Shown piece after piece: positions 59,669-64,000 of a stretch of DNA of 64,000 bases; the first letter of the stretch is position 1, and each line of letters begins with the position of its first letter. This DNA comes from Microbacterium psychrotolerans (GTDB lineage Bacteria > Actinomycetota > Actinomycetes > Actinomycetales > Microbacteriaceae): NCBI RefSeq assembly GCF_031085295.1, contig NZ_JAVFWO010000001.1, positions 768,400 through 832,399 on the forward strand. The letters are read 5' to 3'. A program made the translations under genes and the position numbers. Under the pieces are notes generated by a model, which made no database searches, had not been told where the DNA came from, and saw nothing but the letters and a program-made list of their open reading frames with translations.

Positions 59669-60601
59669 ATGGCGACCATCACCGCCACAGAGGCCGGCAT
59701 CGCCCCGCCGCCCGTGCGCCGCCGGCGCTCGAGGCTGCGGCTGCGCAACACCCTCATCGGGTGGAGCTTCATCCTTCCCAACTTCATCGGCTTCGGCCTG
59801 CTGACGCTGGTCCCCATCGTCGTGCTGTTCTACATGTCGTTCACGAACTGGAACGTCTTCGGCACCGCGAACTGGGTCGGCTTCGCCAACTACCAGCGCC
59901 TCATCGGCGACGGCAGCTTCCGCGTCTCCGTCGTCAACACCCTCTACTACTCGGTGCTGCATATCCCGCTGACGATCCTCGTCTCGCTGGGTCTCGCGCT
60001 GCTGCTCAACAACAAGCTCCGCGGCGTCGCGTTCTTCCGCACCGCCGCGTTCTTCCCGTACATCACCTCGATCGTCGCGATCGCCGTGGTCTGGAACCTG
60101 CTCTTCAGCCCCGAGTACGGCCCGATCAACGAGTTCCTCCGGTTCATCGGCATCCAGAACCCTCCCGGGTGGCTCACCTCCCCCGAGTGGGCGATGCCCG
60201 CCGTCGTGATCGTCGGCACGTGGCGCGACATGGGCTACTACATGATCCTGTTCCTCGCCGGCCTGCAGACCGTGCCGCGCGAGCTGCACGAGGCGGCGCG
60301 CGTCGACGGCGCCAATGTGTGGCAGCGGTTCGTCAACGTGACGCTCCCCTGCCTGCGTCCCACCATGTTCTTCGTCACCGTGATGCTGACGATCAACTCG
60401 TTCAAGATCTTCGACCTGATCCTCGTCATGACCGACGGCGGACCGGGTCAGTCCACCCTCGTGATGTCGCAGTTCATCTACCGCAAGGGCTTCGAAGAGA
60501 GCCAGTTCGGCTACGCGTCGGCCGCCTCGGTGGCGCTGTTCTTCATGTGCATCATCGTCACGATCGTGCAGTTCCTCTGGAACAAGAAGCGGAGCAGCTG
60601 A
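59669..60601 (+). CDS. Sugar ABC transporter permease, MalF/UgpA-like
   Basis: A 310-residue permease with six hydrophobic segments after a basic N terminus. The cytoplasmic EAA loop that meets the ATPase reads ELHEAARVDGANVWQRF, about residue 207-223. FILPNFIGFGLLTLVPI opens the first span. It forms the transport channel with the next gene product for the substrate carried by the lipoprotein upstream. The start has CTGGAGGTCC upstream. Its stop overlaps the next start by one base (TGATG). Confidence 0.93.
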   Translation: MATITATEAGIAPPPVRRRRSRLRLRNTLIGWSFILPNFIGFGLLTLVPIVVLFYMSFTNWNVFGTANWVGFANYQRLIGDGSFRVSVVNTLYYSVLHIPLTILVSLGLALLLNNKLRGVAFFRTAAFFPYITSIVAIAVVWNLLFSPEYGPINEFLRFIGIQNPPGWLTSPEWAMPAVVIVGTWRDMGYYMILFLAGLQTVPRELHEAARVDGANVWQRFVNVTLPCLRPTMFFVTVMLTINSFKIFDLILVMTDGGPGQSTLVMSQFIYRKGFEESQFGYASAASVALFFMCIIVTIVQFLWNKKRSS

Positions 60602-61554
60602 TGGCCGAGCAGATCAAGGATGCCGACCTCCTGGTCGCCGACTACACCGCGCCCTCCAGCGCGCGTCGGGGCCTGCGCAAGCTCGCCGAAGAGACACCCG
60701 AGCCGCCCGTGGCCACCGAGAAGCTGACCCCGGGTCGCCGCGTGGCGCGGATCGCGATGTACGTCGGTCTCGTGATCTTCGCGATCGGGCTGCTGACGCC
60801 GTTCGTGTGGATGGTGCTGAGCTCGTTCAAGTCGTCCAACGAGGTGTTCTCGGTGCCGGTGAAGTGGCTCCCCGAGACGTGGGTGTGGCAGAACTACATC
60901 GACATCTGGTCCGAGTCGAACATGCTCGTCTGGATCCGCAACACGCTGTTCCTCGCCGTCGTGGTGACGTTCCTGCAGGTGCTCACCGGCTCGTTCGCGG
61001 CCTACGGCTTCGCGCGCATGCGCTTCCGCGGTCGCGACGTGCTGTTCCTCCTGTACGTCGGCACCATCGCGGTGCCGTGGCAGTCATACATGATCCCGCA
61101 GTTCATCCTGCTGTCGAACTTCAAGGTGTCGAACACCCTCTGGGCGATCATCCTGCTGCAGGCGTTCGGTGCGTTCGGCGTGTTCTTGATGAAGCAGTTC
61201 TACGAGACGATCCCCGAGGAGCTCTCCGAGGCGGCACGACTGGATGGCCTCAGCGAGTACGCGATCTGGCGCAAGATCATGTTGCCGCTGTCGATCCCCG
61301 CGCTGGCGTCGCTGACGCTGCTGACATTCGTCAACACCTGGAACGACTACCTCGGACCGCTCATCTATCTGCGCGACCCGAACCTCTGGACGATCCAGCT
61401 GGGACTCAAGGGCTTCGTCTCGAACCTGTACGACACGAACTACGCGCTGCTGTTCGCGGGCCTCACGATCTCTGTCATCCCGATCGCGATCATCTTCCTG
61501 CTCGGCCAGAAGTACTTCGTCGAGGGCATCGCGACGAGCGGGCTGAAGGGCTGA
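60601..61554 (+). CDS. Sugar ABC transporter permease, MalG/UgpE-like
   Basis: A 317-residue permease with six hydrophobic segments after an unusually long N-terminal cytoplasmic stretch of about 50 residues. The EAA loop reads ELSEAARLDGLSEYAIWRKI near residue 215, and SFAAYGFARMRFRGRD follows the second span, as in MalG-type proteins. It pairs with the MalF-like protein. The start overlaps the previous stop by one base; the YesL-like gene follows four bases after its own stop. Confidence 0.93.
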   Translation: MAEQIKDADLLVADYTAPSSARRGLRKLAEETPEPPVATEKLTPGRRVARIAMYVGLVIFAIGLLTPFVWMVLSSFKSSNEVFSVPVKWLPETWVWQNYIDIWSESNMLVWIRNTLFLAVVVTFLQVLTGSFAAYGFARMRFRGRDVLFLLYVGTIAVPWQSYMIPQFILLSNFKVSNTLWAIILLQAFGAFGVFLMKQFYETIPEELSEAARLDGLSEYAIWRKIMLPLSIPALASLTLLTFVNTWNDYLGPLIYLRDPNLWTIQLGLKGFVSNLYDTNYALLFAGLTISVIPIAIIFLLGQKYFVEGIATSGLKG

Positions 61555-61558
61555 CACC

Positions 61559-62281
61559 GTGAACAACCCCAGCCTCCTCAGCCGGCTCAACGGCCTCGTC
61601 TCGCACGAGACGTGGGCGTCCCTCATCGGGATGATCTACCTCGCGCTGATTGTGAACCTCCTCCTGGTCGTCGCGTGCCTGCCGGTGGTGGCACTGCTCG
61701 TCACCACCGACCCGGCGTACTCGTGGCCGCTGCTCGCCGTGGCCGCGCCGCTCGCGGCGCCCGGTATCGCCGCCGCGTTCCGGGCGTTCCGCGAGCACGG
61801 CGACGGAGCGCGGACGGGTGCGGGCCTCGGCCCCATCCGCGCGTTCGTCGCCGGCCTGCGCGACACGTGGCGCCGTGCGCTGCTGATCGGTGCGGCCGTC
61901 ACGGCGGTCATCGTGGTGCTCCTCGTGGATGTGCGGATGCTGTCGAGCACGCCCGCCGCAGTGATCACCGTGCCGCTCCTCGGCGTGCTGGCGCTCGTGG
62001 CGATCGCGGCGGGCCTCGTGGCCCTCGTCGCGATCGCCGAGGTGCCGACCGCGCGCCTGCGCGACGTGGTGCGCGCGAGCCTGTACCTGAGCCTGCGCCG
62101 CTGGTACCTCACCGCGGTCTCGCTCGCCGCCCTGGCCGCGCAGGCCGCCGTGTTCGCCACCGCGCCGGCGCTGGGACTCGGGCTCACGGCATCCGCGGCC
62201 CTCTTCTTCGCGTGGACCAACTCGCGCTACACGCTCCGCCCCGTACTCGATCTCGACGAGAAGGCGACCGCGCAGGCCTGA
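61559..62281 (+). CDS. YesL/DUF624 family membrane protein
   Basis: A 240-residue membrane protein with about six hydrophobic segments. The opening SRLNGLVSHETWASLIGMIYLALIVNLL pattern and the central loop (AFRAFREHG, IRAFVAGLRDTWRRAL) match the DUF624/YesL family. YesL sits in the rhamnogalacturonan operon of Bacillus, and the family regularly accompanies carbohydrate ABC transporters; its role is unknown, perhaps an accessory to the permeases. The GTG start lies four bases after the MalG-like stop, so it is coupled to the transporter. Confidence 0.88.
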   Translation: MNNPSLLSRLNGLVSHETWASLIGMIYLALIVNLLLVVACLPVVALLVTTDPAYSWPLLAVAAPLAAPGIAAAFRAFREHGDGARTGAGLGPIRAFVAGLRDTWRRALLIGAAVTAVIVVLLVDVRMLSSTPAAVITVPLLGVLALVAIAAGLVALVAIAEVPTARLRDVVRASLYLSLRRWYLTAVSLAALAAQAAVFATAPALGLGLTASAALFFAWTNSRYTLRPVLDLDEKATAQA

Positions 62282-62330
62282 GGCCCGCGGCATCCGTCCT
62301 CCCCTCGCACTTCAGAAGGATTCCCTCCGC

Positions 62331-63533
62331 ATGACGTCCACCTCGCCCGCTCCGGGCACCAGAGCCACGCCCGCCGATCAGCGCATCGCGGCCGACGACG
62401 CGATCACCGCCGCGCTGTCGAGGATCCGCCGCAACATCGCGACCTTCGGGGGCGCATACCCCGACGACACCACGGTGGACGACCGCTACCAGGTGCGCCC
62501 CGCCGAGGGCGGCATCCCGGTCGGCGGCAACCGCGGGTGGACCACCAGTTTCCGCACCGGCATGCTGTGGCTCGCGTGGGAGTTCACCGGCGACGCGGCG
62601 TACCGCGACGCCGCACTCGTCGACGCGGCCGACTTCGAGCGGCGCGTGCGCGCCGAGGAGGACCTCGACACGCACGACCTCGGCTTCCTCTACACGCTGT
62701 CGACCGTGGCCGCCTGGCGGCTGGTCGACGACGAGGACGCGCGGCAGGCGTCGCTGCTCGCCGCCGACCACCTGATGCGCCGCTTCCTCGAGCCCGCGGG
62801 CATCATCCAGGCGTGGGGCGACCTCTCCGACCCGGCGCAGCGCGGCCGCACGATCATCGACAGCCTCATGAATATGCCGCTGCTGACATGGGCGCATGAG
62901 CAGACCGGCGAGGGGCGGTTCGCCGACGCGGTCGCGCGGCACACCGCGCAGCTGCGCGAGCACATCCTGCGCGAGGACGACTCGACGTTCCACACGTTCT
63001 ACTGGGATGCCGAGACCGGCGAGCCGCTGCGCGGTGCCACCGAGCAGGGCGCGTTCGACGAATCGTGCTGGGCCCGCGGGCAGGCGTGGGGCATCTACGG
63101 CTTCGCGATGAACTACGCGGTGACCGGCGACGAGCGCCTGCTCGACGCATCCCGTCGCTGCACCGAGTACTTCCTGCGCCACCTCCCCGCCGACGAGGTG
63201 CCCTTCTGGGACCTCGTCTACACCGACGGCAGCGACGCGCCGCGCGACAGCTCCGCCGCTGCGATCGCGGTGTGCGGTCTGCTCGAGCTCGCCAAGGTCG
63301 AGACGGATGCCGCGCGCGCGGCCGAGTGGACGGCACGGGCGCATGCGATGCTCGCGTCGCTCATCGCGAACTACACGCCCGCGACCCCCGAGGACTCGGA
63401 CGCGCTCATCCTGCATTCGGTGTACGACCTGCCCAAGGGCAACGGCGTCGACGAGGGCACGCTCTGGGGCGACTACTTCTACCTCGAGGCGCTGATGCGC
63501 GTGGCCCGCCCCACGTGGAGGAAGTACTGGTGA
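62331..63533 (+). CDS. GH88 unsaturated glucuronyl hydrolase
   Basis: A 400-residue glycoside hydrolase family 88 enzyme with an (alpha/alpha)6 barrel. It hydrates the double bond of delta-4,5-unsaturated uronates at the non-reducing end of lyase products, which releases the sugar and a keto-uronate. The two catalytic-site Asp residues are visible as Asp116 (DTHDLGFLY) and Asp177 (IIDSLMNMPLL); their 61-residue spacing equals that of Asp88 and Asp149 in the Bacillus enzyme. No signal peptide is present, so it acts after import. AGAAGGA precedes the ATG. Its stop overlaps the next start (GTGA). Confidence 0.93.
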   Translation: MTSTSPAPGTRATPADQRIAADDAITAALSRIRRNIATFGGAYPDDTTVDDRYQVRPAEGGIPVGGNRGWTTSFRTGMLWLAWEFTGDAAYRDAALVDAADFERRVRAEEDLDTHDLGFLYTLSTVAAWRLVDDEDARQASLLAADHLMRRFLEPAGIIQAWGDLSDPAQRGRTIIDSLMNMPLLTWAHEQTGEGRFADAVARHTAQLREHILREDDSTFHTFYWDAETGEPLRGATEQGAFDESCWARGQAWGIYGFAMNYAVTGDERLLDASRRCTEYFLRHLPADEVPFWDLVYTDGSDAPRDSSAAAIAVCGLLELAKVETDAARAAEWTARAHAMLASLIANYTPATPEDSDALILHSVYDLPKGNGVDEGTLWGDYFYLEALMRVARPTWRKYW

Positions 63534-64000
63534 GGCTCGTCACGTACGCCGGCTCCGACGGCGGCGCGCGACCCGCTGCCGTGGTCTCGGGCGCCGAGGG
63601 TGACCGGGTGCTGGACCTCGGCGATCTCGCCGGCTCGGTCGAGGACCTGCTGCCGGATGCCGCGGCCCTCGCGGCGGCGCGCGAGAGGGTGGCGGCCGCC
63701 GACCCGTCGGTCCTGCCGGTGTTCGATGCTGCGGCACTGGCCGCCCCGGTGACGCCCGGAAAGATCCTGTGCCTCGGCTACAACTACCGCGGGCACGTGC
63801 CGGACGGTGTCGATCCGACCGCGAACGACCCCGAGTACCCCGACGTGTTCGTGAAGACCCCGAACACGCTGGCGGGCCCGAACGAGCCGGTCGTGATCCC
63901 GCCGGGGGCGATCGACGTCGATTACGAGGGCGAGGTGGCGGTCGTCATCGGCCGGCGCGCGCAGCGCGTATCGCTGGAGGACGCGCTGGACCACGTCGGC
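63530..64000 (+). CDS. Fumarylacetoacetate hydrolase family protein, 3' end cut by window edge
   Basis: The first 157 codons of a FAH-family enzyme. The N-terminal cap (MRLVTYAGSDGGARPAAVV) is followed by the catalytic-domain start PGKILCLGYNYRGHVPD and VFVKTPNTLAGPNEPVVIPPGAIDVDYEGEVAVVIG, whose Glu residues in YEGE bind the metal. FAH-family members hydrolyse, decarboxylate or hydrate 2-oxo acids. Next to GH88 it may process the keto-deoxy sugar acid from unsaturated uronates; the exact step is unknown. The GTG start overlaps the GH88 stop. The frame is open to the right edge. Confidence 0.88.
   Translation, partial: MRLVTYAGSDGGARPAAVVSGAEGDRVLDLGDLAGSVEDLLPDAAALAAARERVAAADPSVLPVFDAAALAAPVTPGKILCLGYNYRGHVPDGVDPTANDPEYPDVFVKTPNTLAGPNEPVVIPPGAIDVDYEGEVAVVIGRRAQRVSLEDALDHVG

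Overview
The window is high-GC DNA (about 70% by eye) with GTG/ATG starts, many 1-14 bp stop/start overlaps and many apparently leaderless genes. Gene content, zinc-free ribosomal proteins, a DtxR-like site and a Zur-type palindrome point to an actinobacterium, most likely a Microbacteriaceae such as Microbacterium. This is inference: no 16S gene or tRNA is present. No insertion sequence, integrase, prophage, CRISPR array or origin was seen; the region reads as chromosome with accessory modules.

Layout. 1-9.7 kb: assorted metabolic genes (membrane protein, alpha/beta hydrolase with a SelW-like thioredoxin-fold partner, zinc alcohol dehydrogenase, PLP decarboxylase, two small membrane proteins, SsuD-like monooxygenase, purB, low-molecular-weight phosphatase). 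9.9-15.1 kb: a secreted lamin-tail nuclease, then a small helical protein coupled to a large helical/lipase protein resembling an ESX-type secreted pair. 15.1-20 kb: a HisC-like aminotransferase coupled to E1alpha, E1beta and E2 of a branched-chain 2-oxoacid dehydrogenase. 19.9-28.2 kb: a glycosyltransferase and, divergent from it, a zinc cluster (ZnuA, ZnuC, ZnuB, Zur, YraQ-type permease, TIGR03943 partner, unknown exported protein) behind a Zur-type promoter. 28.3-36 kb: an MFS exporter, 3-methyladenine glycosylase and a 1730-residue polytopic membrane protein. 36-37.3 kb: rpmB-rpmG-rpsN behind a structured leader, a strong terminator and a TetR remnant. 37.3-52.6 kb: ion channel, two hydrolases, TetR and MerR regulators with well-resolved operator/promoter arrangements, HU, a CopD-CtaG fusion, Pif1-like helicase, iron-controlled heme oxygenase with a DUF2470 partner, a degenerate beta-lactamase-like lipoprotein, an RhtA-like exporter and a Gfo/Idh oxidoreductase.

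52.7-64 kb: a polysaccharide-utilisation locus. A heparinase II/III-like lyase and a DeoR/LacI hybrid regulator run left; DUF2264 protein, sugar-binding lipoprotein, two MalF/MalG-type permeases, a YesL-like protein, GH88 unsaturated glucuronyl hydrolase and a FAH-family enzyme run right. They diverge from one control region in which both promoters appear to share a single self-complementary -35 hexamer, with 11-bp direct repeats spaced 20 and 40 bp. The likely pathway is lyase cleavage of a uronic-acid polysaccharide, ABC import of unsaturated oligosaccharides, GH88 hydrolysis, and breakdown of the released keto-uronate.

Most novel candidates: the shared -35 control region, the MerR and TetR promoters whose operators fill the promoter spacer, the seven-gene zinc cluster with an unknown secreted member, the WXG100-like/lipase pair, the giant zinc-ribbon membrane protein, and interspersed repeats that have been absorbed into coding ends.
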